14,909 nucleotides of DNA from Sphingopyxis macrogoltabida (GCA_003241685.1 QFPJ01000053.1:1-14909), one strand, 5' to 3'; positions 1-6,540 are shown, counted from the stretch's first letter. Notes: a model not told the origin generated them from the sequence alone. Translations and numbers: made by a program.

Positions 1-14
1 AAAGAGGACAGGCG

Positions 15-467
15 ATGATTCGCGATGACATCAAGGCTGCGCAGGTTGCCGCGATGAAAGCGGGCGACAAGGCGCGTTTGGGCACCATCCGGCTGATGCT
101 GGCCAAGATCAAGGACCGCGACATCGAACTGCGCACCGGCACCGCGCCGGCCGACGACGACGTGCTCGTCACCGACGTGCTGCAGAAAATGGTGAAGCAG
201 CGCCGCGAATCGATTGCGATGTACGAACAGGGCGGACGCCAGGAACTCGCCGACATCGAGGCGGCCGAGGTCACGGTGATCGAGGATTTCCTGCCCGCGC
301 AGCTCAGCGAAGAGGACGCCACCACCGCGATCCGGGCGATCGTGGTCGAACTGGGCGCGGAGAGCCTCAAGGATATGGGCAAGGTGATGGCGGCGGTGAA
401 GGAACGCCACGGCAGCCAGCTCGACATGAGCAAGGCGAGCGGCTGGGTGAAGGCGGCGCTGAGCTGA
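15..467 (+). CDS. GatB/YqeY domain-containing protein
   Basis: A 150-aa soluble protein of the YqeY family, which resembles the C-terminal tail domain of the GatB and GatE amidotransferase subunits that contacts tRNA. The stand-alone protein has no firmly established reaction. The N-terminal MIRDDIKAAQVAAMKAGDK, the central KMVKQRRESIAMYEQGGRQELADIEAAEVTVIEDFLPAQLSEE stretch (about residues 54-97) and the C-terminal GKVMAAVKERHGSQLDMSKAS segment are typical, and the length is normal for the family. The ATG at 15 is preceded by AGAGGA at 3-8 with 6-nt spacing, which supports this start. It lies upstream of dnaG, as in many alphaproteobacteria, but here a DUF559 cassette separates the two genes. 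The upstream promoter is outside the window. Confidence 0.95.
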   Translation: MIRDDIKAAQVAAMKAGDKARLGTIRLMLAKIKDRDIELRTGTAPADDDVLVTDVLQKMVKQRRESIAMYEQGGRQELADIEAAEVTVIEDFLPAQLSEEDATTAIRAIVVELGAESLKDMGKVMAAVKERHGSQLDMSKASGWVKAALS

Positions 468-525
468 TTTCGGGCGCCGCCGCCCTCCCCTAGCGCCTTC
501 CGCACCCATGGCGGCTTTCGCGCTT

Positions 526-562
526 CTCCCCTCCCGCTTGCGGGAGGGGTCGGGGGTGGGCA
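526..562 (+). repeat. Left copy of 37-bp palindromic inverted repeat
   Basis: This 37-bp sequence is repeated in inverted orientation at 923-959, with 36 of 37 positions identical (the mismatch is T550). Its outer part is a perfect 10+10 palindrome, CCCCTCCCGC (528-537) with GCGGGAGGGG (540-549), separated by TT. Its inner part is a G-rich tail, CGGGGGTGGGCA (551-562). As RNA it could form a 9-bp stem capped by CUUG. Its GGAGG (543-547) lies 8 nt before a GTG (556) in frame with the DUF559 gene. Repeats of this look are familiar as dispersed extragenic palindromes in proteobacterial genomes; that is general knowledge and was not checked here. Confidence 0.9.
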
Positions 563-573
563 TACGCCCTGTG

Positions 574-963
574 ATGGACGGACAGTTTCAGCCCCGCGAT
601 ACACCGCACGCCAAGGAGTTGCGAAATGCCGCGACGCCGGCGGAACGGCTGCTGTGGCGCCGTCTGTCCGGTAGAAAGCTGGGCGGCTGGAAGTTCAGCC
701 GTCAGATGCCGGTGGGGCCCTACTTCGCCGACTTTCTTTGCCGGGAGGCGCATTTGGTCGTCGAACTCGACGGATATTCGCACGACATGCGCCAAACCTG
801 CGACCGTCGCCGCGATCAGTGGCTGGCTCGGAACGGATATCGCACGCTGCGTTTCACGAACGAGGACGTGGTGAGCAATGTCGAAGGCGTCGTGCTCCAA
901 ATCCAGCGCAGCCTGGGCCATCTGCCCACCCCCGGCCCCTCCCGCAAGCGGGAGGGGAGTTAA
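574..963 (+). CDS. DUF559 (Vsr-like PD-(D/E)XK) endonuclease
   Basis: A 129-aa protein of the DUF559 family, related to very-short-patch-repair (Vsr) and PD-(D/E)XK nucleases. The biological role of the family is not settled. Visible landmarks are LRNAATPAERLLWRRL (residues 16-31), KFSRQMPVGPYFADF (40-54) and LVVELDGYSH (61-70). The likely active-site residues D53, E64, D66 and H70 are all present, so the enzyme looks intact. The frame stays open back to ATG 508, but the residues encoded from 508 to 573 mostly come from the left palindromic repeat. Conserved sequence begins after ATG 574. GTG 556, 8 nt after a repeat-borne GGAGG, is a real alternative. The last 13 residues (LPTPGPSRKREGS) are encoded by the right repeat, and the TAA at 961-963 abuts the GTG of dnaG. 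The gene separates yqeY from dnaG and may be an inserted element. Confidence 0.85.
   Translation: MDGQFQPRDTPHAKELRNAATPAERLLWRRLSGRKLGGWKFSRQMPVGPYFADFLCREAHLVVELDGYSHDMRQTCDRRRDQWLARNGYRTLRFTNEDVVSNVEGVVLQIQRSLGHLPTPGPSRKREGS
923..959 (-). repeat. Right copy of 37-bp palindromic inverted repeat
   Basis: Inverted partner of 526-562, with 36/37 identity. The tail TGCCCACCCCCG lies inward, next to the endonuclease gene. The perfect palindrome lies outward, with CCCCTCCCGC (936-945) and GCGGGAGGGG (948-957) flanking AA. It does three jobs at once: it encodes the C-terminus of the DUF559 protein, it contains GGAGG (951-955), the only good Shine-Dalgarno sequence for dnaG, and it could fold into an RNA hairpin that covers that ribosome-binding site. 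I see no clear target-site duplication outside the two copies. Confidence 0.9.
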
Positions 964-2841
964 GTGACCCTCACCCCGCAATGGCTGGACGAACTGCGGT
1001 CGCGCATCACGCTGTCGACGCTGATCGGCCGCACGGTCAAGGTCACGCGTGCCGGCCGCGAGTATAAGGCCTGCTGCCCCTTCCATAACGAAAAGACGCC
1101 CAGTTTCACGATCAACGACGAAAAGGGTTTCTATCACTGCTTCGGTTGCAGCGCGCATGGCGATGCGATCCGCTGGATGACCGATCAGCGCGGCCTGTCG
1201 TTCATGGACGCGGTCAAGGAACTGGCCGCCGAGGCGGGCATGGAGGTTCCCGCCCCCGACCCGCGCGCCGCGAAAAAGGCCGAGGAGCAGGCGAGCCTGC
1301 GCGACGTGACGCAGGCGGCGGCCGACTGGTTCGCGCAGCAACTGGCGAGCGGCAATGGCGCGCCGGCGCGCGACTATCTGACGCGGCGCGGCATTTCGGA
1401 TGCGACGCGCGCCGCCTTCGGCTTCGGCCTCGCCCCCGACAGCCGCAGCGCGCTGAAAGAAGCGCTGAAGAAGTTTCCGACCGCGATGCTGGTCGAGTCC
1501 GGCATGCTCATCGCCGTCGACGACAAGGAACCCTACGACCGATTTCGCGGCCGGCTGATGATCCCGATCCGCGACGCGCGCGGACGCGTCATCGCCTTCG
1601 GCGGCAGAATTCTTGGCGACGGCGAGCCCAAATATCTGAACTCGCCCGATACGCCGCTCTTCGACAAGGGCCGCACGCTCTATAATCTCGACAAGGCCTC
1701 GCCCGCGTCGCGCCAGACGAACCGCGTCATCGTGGTCGAAGGCTATATGGACGTCATCGCGCTGGCGGAGGCGGGCATTGCCGACGCCGTCGCGCCGCTG
1801 GGCACCGCGTTGACCGAAAACCAGCTTGGCATGTTGTGGCGGATGGTGTCCGTGCCGACGCTCTGTTTCGACGGCGACAGCGCGGGGCAGAAAGCCGCGA
1901 TGCGCGCGGCGATGCGCGCGCTGCCGCTGCTGCGCCCCGGTTTCAGCCTGTCCTTCGCGACGCTGCCCGCCGGGCAGGACCCCGACGACATCGTCCGGGC
2001 GCGCGGCGCGGCCGGCTTTGCCGACATTCTGGCGGACGCACAGCCGCTGGTCGAACGGCTGTGGGCGCATGAGGTGAATGCCGGCCCGCTTGCGACGCCG
2101 GAGGAACGGGCGGCGCTCAAGACCCGCCTGCTGGCCCATGCCGACGCGATCGAGGATGCGGACGTGCGGCACCATTATCGCGAGGCATTTCGCGAAAAGC
2201 TGGACGCGCTGTTCGCCCGGCAACGTCCGGAGCGCGGCCCGCGCGTTCCCTGGGCGCCGCAACCGCCGCGCGGCGGGCGCCGCTTCACGCCCGACCCGCG
2301 CCTGCAACCGCCCGCCGAAGAGACGAAGGCGATCGGGCAGACGGGCATCGCCGCTCCCCTGGCGGCCGCGCTGATCGCCGGATTGCTGCGTCATCCGCAA
2401 GCGATTCGGCGCAACGAGGAAGCGCTGGTCCGCCTTGCCATTCCCGATTCCGGCGACGCCGAACTGCTTTCCCTGATGCTTGACATCGCAAATGCCCAAG
2501 AAGGGCTTGATTGCGAGGGGTTGCTTGCCATATTGGAACCCATGAAAGTGTATAATAGGGCGACGACATTGCTCAGAGCCGACGGAATGCACTTCTCATT
2601 CAATCGACGGCTGGAAGGCGATGGGGTCGATGCGGCACGGGAAACCGCGCTTCGCGACCTTGACGAATATATCGGCGTGCTGGTGACGCAGCCCGAAATC
2701 CGCGCCCGGCTGGCGGAAGCCACCGCGGATTACATGCGCACGATGGACGACGAAGGCCACGCGCGGCAGCAAAAGCTGCGCACGATGGATGAGGAACTGA
2801 CCCGCCGGCTGGCCGCGCTGTCCGACAGCAGCCAGTTTTGA
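964..2841 (+). CDS. dnaG: DNA primase DnaG
   Basis: Makes the RNA primers for Okazaki fragments and leading-strand starts, working with the replicative helicase DnaB. The 625-aa length is normal for the family. The CHC2 zinc finger uses C38, H41, C59 and C62. The core RNA-polymerase domain includes YDRFRGRLMIPIRD and GEPKYLNSPDTPLF. The TOPRIM metal site shows EGYMD (259-263) and DGD (303-305). A proline/arginine-rich linker (about 418-460) leads to the C-terminal helicase-binding domain. The start is GTG 964, and MTLTPQWLDELRSR matches the usual N-terminus. This GTG directly follows the stop codon of the DUF559 gene, and its Shine-Dalgarno sequence lies inside the right palindromic repeat. 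Codons around 2480-2610 are unusual for this gene (ATA, AGG, AGA, TCA, CGA) and GC falls to about 50%. rpoD follows 40 bp downstream. Confidence 0.98.
   Translation: MTLTPQWLDELRSRITLSTLIGRTVKVTRAGREYKACCPFHNEKTPSFTINDEKGFYHCFGCSAHGDAIRWMTDQRGLSFMDAVKELAAEAGMEVPAPDPRAAKKAEEQASLRDVTQAAADWFAQQLASGNGAPARDYLTRRGISDATRAAFGFGLAPDSRSALKEALKKFPTAMLVESGMLIAVDDKEPYDRFRGRLMIPIRDARGRVIAFGGRILGDGEPKYLNSPDTPLFDKGRTLYNLDKASPASRQTNRVIVVEGYMDVIALAEAGIADAVAPLGTALTENQLGMLWRMVSVPTLCFDGDSAGQKAAMRAAMRALPLLRPGFSLSFATLPAGQDPDDIVRARGAAGFADILADAQPLVERLWAHEVNAGPLATPEERAALKTRLLAHADAIEDADVRHHYREAFREKLDALFARQRPERGPRVPWAPQPPRGGRRFTPDPRLQPPAEETKAIGQTGIAAPLAAALIAGLLRHPQAIRRNEEALVRLAIPDSGDAELLSLMLDIANAQEGLDCEGLLAILEPMKVYNRATTLLRADGMHFSFNRRLEGDGVDAARETALRDLDEYIGVLVTQPEIRARLAEATADYMRTMDDEGHARQQKLRTMDEELTRRLAALSDSSQF
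2506..2556 (+). promoter_or_regulatory. Candidate internal promoter(s) for rpoD inside dnaG
   Basis: A low-GC patch within dnaG holds CTTGAT (2506-2511), a 16-nt gap and CCATAT (2528-2533), which resembles RpoH-type heat-shock promoters (CTTG about 18 nt from CCATAT). A perfect TATAAT follows at 2551-2556 but has no good -35 at 16-18 nt. The patch is about 330 bp upstream of the rpoD start. In E. coli a heat-shock promoter for rpoD lies inside dnaG, so the position makes sense. This is a motif match only. Confidence 0.4.
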
Positions 2842-2881
2842 CCATTTGATTGATGCCCCAAGGCAGGAACGACGAACGACC

Positions 2882-4909
2882 ATGGCCACCAAGAACACCG
2901 CCGTCGAAAACGAAGCCGATACCGACGGCCCGCTGATCGACCTCAACGAGGCCGACGTCAAAAAGCTGATCGCGCGCGGCAAGAAGCGCGGCTACCTGAC
3001 CTATGACGAGCTTAATGCGGCGCTGCCGCAGGACGAGATGTCGTCCGAGCAGATCGAGGACATCATGTCGGCGATCTCCGACATGGGCATCAACATCGTC
3101 GAAAGCGACGAGGATGTGCAGGAAGAAGCCGAGCAGGAATCCGACGAGGACATCGACGTCACCGCCAATTCGGGCTCGATAACCGCCCCGGCGATCGAGA
3201 AGAAGAAGGAAACGGTCGATCGCACCGACGATCCCGTTCGCATGTATCTGCGCGAAATGGGCGCCGTCGAACTGCTGAGCCGCGAGGGCGAAATCGCCAT
3301 CGCGAAGCGGATCGAGGCCGGCCGCGACACGATGATCCTGGGATTGTGCGAAAGCCCGTTGACCTTCAACGCGATCATCGAATGGTCGAACGCGCTGAAC
3401 AATGGCGACATGCAACTGCGCGAAATCGTCGATCTGGAAGCGATGCTGTCGAAGGACCCCGCGCCCGAAAATCTCGATGACGAGGGTGAAGGCGACGACG
3501 GCGAAATCAGCGAGAAGACCGCCGGCGTCTCGTTCAAGGACGAGGATGAGGTGGAGGAAGAGCCCGCCGCCGACGGCGACGACGAGGACGGCGAAAACTC
3601 GTCGGGCAAGCGCGAGAATTTCGACGACGACGACGAGGACAATACGCTGAGCCTCGCGGCGATGGAAGAATTGCTGAAGCCCGATGCGCTGGAGAAATTC
3701 GCCGCCATCACCAAGAGCTTCAAGGCATTCCAGAAGCTGCAGGACGCGCGGCTGGAATCGCTGTCGGGCGGCGAGGATTTCCCCGCGGCGTCGGAAAAGA
3801 AATATCACAAGCTGCGCGAGGAACTGACCGCGCAGGTCGAAAGCGTGCAGTTTCACGGCACGAAGATCGAATATCTGGTCGACCAGCTTTACAGCTACAA
3901 CCGCCGCCTGACCGCGCTCGGCGGCCAGATGCTGCGTCTGGCCGAACGCCACAAGGTGCCGCGCAAGGCGTTCCTCGATCATTATATCGGCCGCGAATTG
4001 GAAGAAAACTGGCTCGACCAGGTGTCGGGACTCGACAAGAAATGGGCCGCCTTCGCCGAAAATGAAGGCGGCGCGGTCGATCGCATCCGCGTCGAGATTT
4101 CGGAAATCGCGCAGGCGGCGGGCATGAGCCTGGTCGAATTCCGCCGCGTCGTGAACATGGTCCAGAAGGGCGAGCGCGAGGCGCGGATCGCCAAGAAGGA
4201 AATGGTCGAGGCGAACCTGCGCCTGGTCATCTCGATCGCCAAGAAATATACGAACCGCGGCCTGCAGTTCCTCGACCTGATCCAGGAAGGCAATATCGGT
4301 CTGATGAAGGCGGTCGACAAGTTCGAATACCGCCGCGGCTACAAGTTCAGCACCTATGCGACCTGGTGGATCCGGCAGGCGATCACGCGATCGATCGCCG
4401 ACCAGGCGCGCACCATCCGCATCCCGGTCCACATGATCGAGACGATCAACAAGCTGGTCCGTTGCAGCCGCCAGTTCCTGCACGAAAGCGGCCGTGAGCC
4501 GACGCCGGAGGAAATGGCGGAGCGTCTGTCGATGCCGCTGGAAAAGGTCCGCAAGGTGATGAAGATCGCCAAGGAACCGATCAGTCTGGAAACGCCGATC
4601 GGCGACGAGGAAGACAGCCACCTCGGCGATTTCATCGAGGACAAGAATGCCGTCATCCCGGTCGATGCCGCGGTGCAGTCGAACCTGAAAGAGACGGTGA
4701 CGCGCGTTCTGGCGTCGCTCACCCCGCGCGAGGAACGCGTGCTGCGCATGCGCTTCGGCATCGGGATGAACACCGACCACACGCTCGAGGAAGTCGGCCA
4801 GCAGTTCAGCGTGACGCGCGAACGCATCCGCCAGATCGAGGCGAAGGCGCTGCGCAAGCTGAAGCACCCGTCGCGCAGCCGCAAGATGCGCAGCTTCCTC
4901 GACCAGTAA
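2882..4909 (+). CDS. rpoD: RNA polymerase primary sigma factor RpoD (sigma-70)
   Basis: The housekeeping sigma factor, which directs core RNA polymerase to -35/-10 promoters. From ATG 2882 it is 675 aa. Region 1.1 spans about residues 18-85 and region 1.2 starts at D116 (DDPVRMYLREMG). A strongly acidic non-conserved linker runs over about 193-257. Region 2 (NLRLVISIAKKYTNRGLQFL, then the YKFSTYATWWIRQAITRSIA stretch) lies at about 441-510, and the region 4.2 helix-turn-helix (TLEEVGQQFSVTRERIRQIE) at about 634-653. The reading frame extends back to a TTG at 2846, but that has no ribosome-binding site. ATG 2882 has AGGA at 2865-2868 (13 nt, rather far) and gives the usual MATKNT-type start. 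It is probably co-transcribed with dnaG and also read from the candidate internal promoter. A terminator follows at 4938. Confidence 0.98.
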   Translation: MATKNTAVENEADTDGPLIDLNEADVKKLIARGKKRGYLTYDELNAALPQDEMSSEQIEDIMSAISDMGINIVESDEDVQEEAEQESDEDIDVTANSGSITAPAIEKKKETVDRTDDPVRMYLREMGAVELLSREGEIAIAKRIEAGRDTMILGLCESPLTFNAIIEWSNALNNGDMQLREIVDLEAMLSKDPAPENLDDEGEGDDGEISEKTAGVSFKDEDEVEEEPAADGDDEDGENSSGKRENFDDDDEDNTLSLAAMEELLKPDALEKFAAITKSFKAFQKLQDARLESLSGGEDFPAASEKKYHKLREELTAQVESVQFHGTKIEYLVDQLYSYNRRLTALGGQMLRLAERHKVPRKAFLDHYIGRELEENWLDQVSGLDKKWAAFAENEGGAVDRIRVEISEIAQAAGMSLVEFRRVVNMVQKGEREARIAKKEMVEANLRLVISIAKKYTNRGLQFLDLIQEGNIGLMKAVDKFEYRRGYKFSTYATWWIRQAITRSIADQARTIRIPVHMIETINKLVRCSRQFLHESGREPTPEEMAERLSMPLEKVRKVMKIAKEPISLETPIGDEEDSHLGDFIEDKNAVIPVDAAVQSNLKETVTRVLASLTPREERVLRMRFGIGMNTDHTLEEVGQQFSVTRERIRQIEAKALRKLKHPSRSRKMRSFLDQ

Positions 4910-4937
4910 GCAGCAAGCGAGGCTATTGGCCCATCCG

Positions 4938-4967
4938 CACCCCGCCTCCGGGCGGGGTGTTTGCTTT
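4938..4967 (+). terminator. Intrinsic terminator after rpoD
   Basis: A perfect 9-bp stem, CACCCCGCC with GGCGGGGTG, caps a TCCG loop (4938-4959) and is followed by TTTGCTTT. It lies 28 bp after the rpoD stop codon and closes the yqeY-dnaG-rpoD unit. Confidence 0.9.
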
Positions 4968-5036
4968 CGTCGGGGTGCAGGCACCGCGGCCGTGCCTTAA
5001 GCTGCGGTTCAGACGGCGCCAGCCATTGGCGAATCA

Positions 5037-5051
5037 TCCCATTCGATGGGA
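5037..5051. promoter_or_regulatory. Candidate enhancer (activator) dyad upstream of pspC-like gene
   Basis: TCCCAT-TCG-ATGGGA is a perfect 6+6 inverted repeat centred about 84 bp upstream of the -24 GG of the sigma-54 promoter, the usual distance for an enhancer-binding activator such as PspF. Two AAAAA tracts at 5095-5099 and 5105-5109 are exactly 10 bp apart and would bend the DNA between this site and the promoter. The identity of the activator is inference. Confidence 0.35.
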
Positions 5052-5125
5052 ATAATTTCTCAACGACAGGGGTGCAGGGCGCGTCGCGTGCCGGAAAAAC
5101 CCCGAAAAACGGAGAGAATGTCCAA

Positions 5126-5142
5126 TTGGCACGCCCGTTGCT
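5126..5142 (+). promoter_or_regulatory. Sigma-54 (RpoN) promoter, -24/-12
   Basis: TTGGCACG-CCCG-TTGCT matches the sigma-54 consensus YTGGCACG-N4-TTGCW at every defined base, with the GG (5128-5129) and GC (5140-5141) dinucleotides correctly separated by 10 bp. The expected transcript start is near 5153, giving a leader of about 45 nt before the PspC-domain gene. E. coli psp genes also use sigma-54. Confidence 0.8.
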
Positions 5143-5197
5143 TTGCATCGGGCATGGGCACGGATCCCCCCCGCCGCCGCCAAGAGGAACAACGACC

Positions 5198-5503
5198 ATG
5201 ACGAACGAAAACAGCAATCTCTTCTCCCGCCAGGACACGTTCTTCGGTATCTGCGAAGCCGTCGGCCAGGATTTCGGCTTCAATCCGCTGTGGCTGCGCC
5301 TTGCCTTCCTCGCGCCGTTGTTCTTCTTCCCGGTGCAGACCTTCGTCGCCTATTTCGCGCTCGGCGCGATCGTCCTCGCCTCGCGCCTGCTCTTCCCGGC
5401 CCGCACGGCCACCCCGGCGGCAGCCGATGCGATGACGCAGCCCGAAGCGCAGCCGGTTCTGCCGGCTGTCGCCAAGGCGGAGGAAATGGCGCTCGCGGCC
5501 TGA
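5198..5503 (+). CDS. PspC domain-containing membrane protein
   Basis: A 101-aa protein with one PspC domain. PspC proteins sit in the inner membrane and take part in the phage-shock envelope-stress response. The domain covers about residues 10-66. SRQDTFFGICEAVGQDFGFNPLWLRLAF matches the typical start of the domain, and a hydrophobic region follows (LAFLAPLFFFPVQTFVAYFALGAIVLASRLLF). The tail is alanine- and proline-rich. ATG 5198 has AGAGGAA at 5183-5189 in front. The frame is open back to 4961, but that part contains the sigma-54 promoter and is not coding. No pspA or pspB lies beside it in the window. The sigma-54 promoter ties it to a Psp-type regulon. I did not assign the symbol pspC because the gene stands alone. 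Confidence 0.85.
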   Translation: MTNENSNLFSRQDTFFGICEAVGQDFGFNPLWLRLAFLAPLFFFPVQTFVAYFALGAIVLASRLLFPARTATPAAADAMTQPEAQPVLPAVAKAEEMALAA

Positions 5504-5554
5504 CCCGACGTCGCGGGCCCGCCCCCCTCTCCCGCAAGAGTCCGTAAACCCGCG

Positions 5555-5620
5555 CCGCGATGCACCCCCGATCATCGCGGCCGACAGCGACCGGCAGACC
5601 CCGAGTCCGCCGGTCGCTTT
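5555..5620 (+). terminator. Two tandem hairpins after the PspC-domain gene
   Basis: The first stem is CCGCGATG (5555-5562) with CATCGCGG (5573-5580). The second is GCGACCGGC (5587-5595) with GCCGGTCGC (5609-5617), 9 bp with a 13-nt loop, followed by TTTG. The T-run is short, so the second is a plausible but not ideal intrinsic terminator for the gene upstream. Confidence 0.55.
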
Positions 5621-5777
5621 GCGTCGCAGCCGGAACCCGGACGCGCGCACTTGTCCTGTCCTGATACAGAGCGGCTGAAAATCGCATGCCCCTCATAAAC
5701 GGGGCGTTTACGACGTTGCGCTATGGACGATGCTTGGAATTCGCCACGGCGCCCCCGCCGCAGCCAAGGATCAAGCG

Positions 5778-6449
5778 TTGAGCCAGTCGACCCAGCCCCA
5801 GCTTCCGACGCGCGGTGTCGCCGAACTGCTCGATTCGCTCGTCGCGAGCGAGGGCACCGGCGCGCATCCGCACGTCAAGTCGGGCGCGCTGTCGAACGGC
5901 CCCGACGCGATGCGGAACCTGGCCGATGCGGTCCATTTCCTCTGCCTGCTGCACGGCCGTCATCCGGGCGTCATCGACAGCGCCGCGCGCAAGGCCGTCG
6001 ACCCGGCGTCGCGCGAATGGATGGACGAAGCGGCCACCGCCTTCGCCGAGGAACGAGCCTTTCTGTCCCGGATCACCGCGGCGGTCGGCCCGGTCCCGAG
6101 CACGCAGGGGCAGGACCAGTGCGAAGCCGCGGTCGCGGCGCAGCGCAAGGCGCTCGACATGCTTGCCGAATCGGACCGTCACGGCTGCGCGGTCGGCGCG
6201 GCGATCGCGCTGACGCTCGACTGGCGGACGATCCGCGTGCTGCTCGACATCAGCGCCCAGCGTCTCGACATGACGGCGCCGCGCTGCACCCTGCCCGATC
6301 TGCCCGGCACCGCGCGGCTCGCGACCGCCATCGGCGACACGCCCGCGACCGAACGCGCGCTGGCGTTCGGCGCGCAGCAACTGATCGCGCAGCATAGCGG
6401 CCTGTGGGACCTGCTCGCCGCCCGCGCCGCCAGCCGCGCGCACGCCTGA
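5778..6449 (+). CDS. Hypothetical protein, sphingomonad-type family (possibly DUF6975)
   Basis: A 223-aa soluble, mostly helical protein with no signal peptide or membrane segment. The chosen start is TTG 5778, which has AAGGA at 5766-5770 with 7-nt spacing. An in-frame ATG at 5730 would add 16 residues but has no ribosome-binding site. Recognisable parts are GVAELLDSLVASEGTGAHPH near the N-terminus, NLADAVHFLCLLHGRHPGVID in the first third, and ALTLDWRTIRVLLDISAQRL in the last third. From memory this resembles an uncharacterised family confined to sphingomonads, probably catalogued as DUF6975; I am not certain of that. The function is unknown. It lies 91 bp upstream of the MoxR gene on the same strand and may be transcribed with it. 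Confidence 0.75.
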   Translation: MSQSTQPQLPTRGVAELLDSLVASEGTGAHPHVKSGALSNGPDAMRNLADAVHFLCLLHGRHPGVIDSAARKAVDPASREWMDEAATAFAEERAFLSRITAAVGPVPSTQGQDQCEAAVAAQRKALDMLAESDRHGCAVGAAIALTLDWRTIRVLLDISAQRLDMTAPRCTLPDLPGTARLATAIGDTPATERALAFGAQQLIAQHSGLWDLLAARAASRAHA

Positions 6450-6505
6450 CAAACCCCTTTTTGGGGGAGAGTGACTTGCACCCCAACCGCCGCTGTGCCA
6501 TTTCG

Positions 6506-6523
6506 CTTGACGTTCACGTCAAG
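6506..6523. promoter_or_regulatory. Perfect 8+8 dyad upstream of moxR-like gene (operator candidate)
   Basis: CTTGACGT-TC-ACGTCAAG is a perfect inverted repeat ending 17 bp before the ATG of the MoxR gene and touching its ribosome-binding site (GGGAAAGG, 6523-6530). The pattern recalls operators of MerR-family acyl-CoA-metabolism regulators of the LiuR type, but that is recollection, not proof. TTGCAC (6475-6480), a 17-nt gap and CCATTT (6498-6503) could be the promoter, which would place the dyad over the transcript start. Confidence 0.45.
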
Positions 6524-6540
6524 GGAAAGGCCGCCAGCCG

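Noticed and set aside
508..573. N-terminal extension of the DUF559 gene from ATG 508
   Set aside because: No ribosome-binding site; most of these codons translate the palindromic repeat rather than conserved protein.
490..2592. A 700-codon open frame on the minus strand opposite DUF559 and dnaG
   Set aside because: High-GC antisense shadow: no family resemblance, composition rich in R, A and G, and it runs opposite a clear primase gene.
3460..3650. Highly acidic stretch in RpoD as a possible insertion
   Set aside because: An acidic non-conserved linker between regions 1.2 and 2 is normal in primary sigma factors.
2600..4984. A 794-codon minus-strand open frame, longer than rpoD itself
   Set aside because: It mirrors rpoD in the complementary frame, crosses the rpoD terminator and matches no known protein.
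4961..5197. N-terminal extension of the PspC-domain gene
   Set aside because: The interval holds the rpoD terminator tail and a perfect sigma-54 promoter, and a good ribosome-binding site precedes ATG 5198.
6453..6467. Short inverted repeat CCCC-TTTTT-GGGG as a terminator
   Set aside because: The stem is only four to five pairs and is followed by GGAG rather than a T-run.
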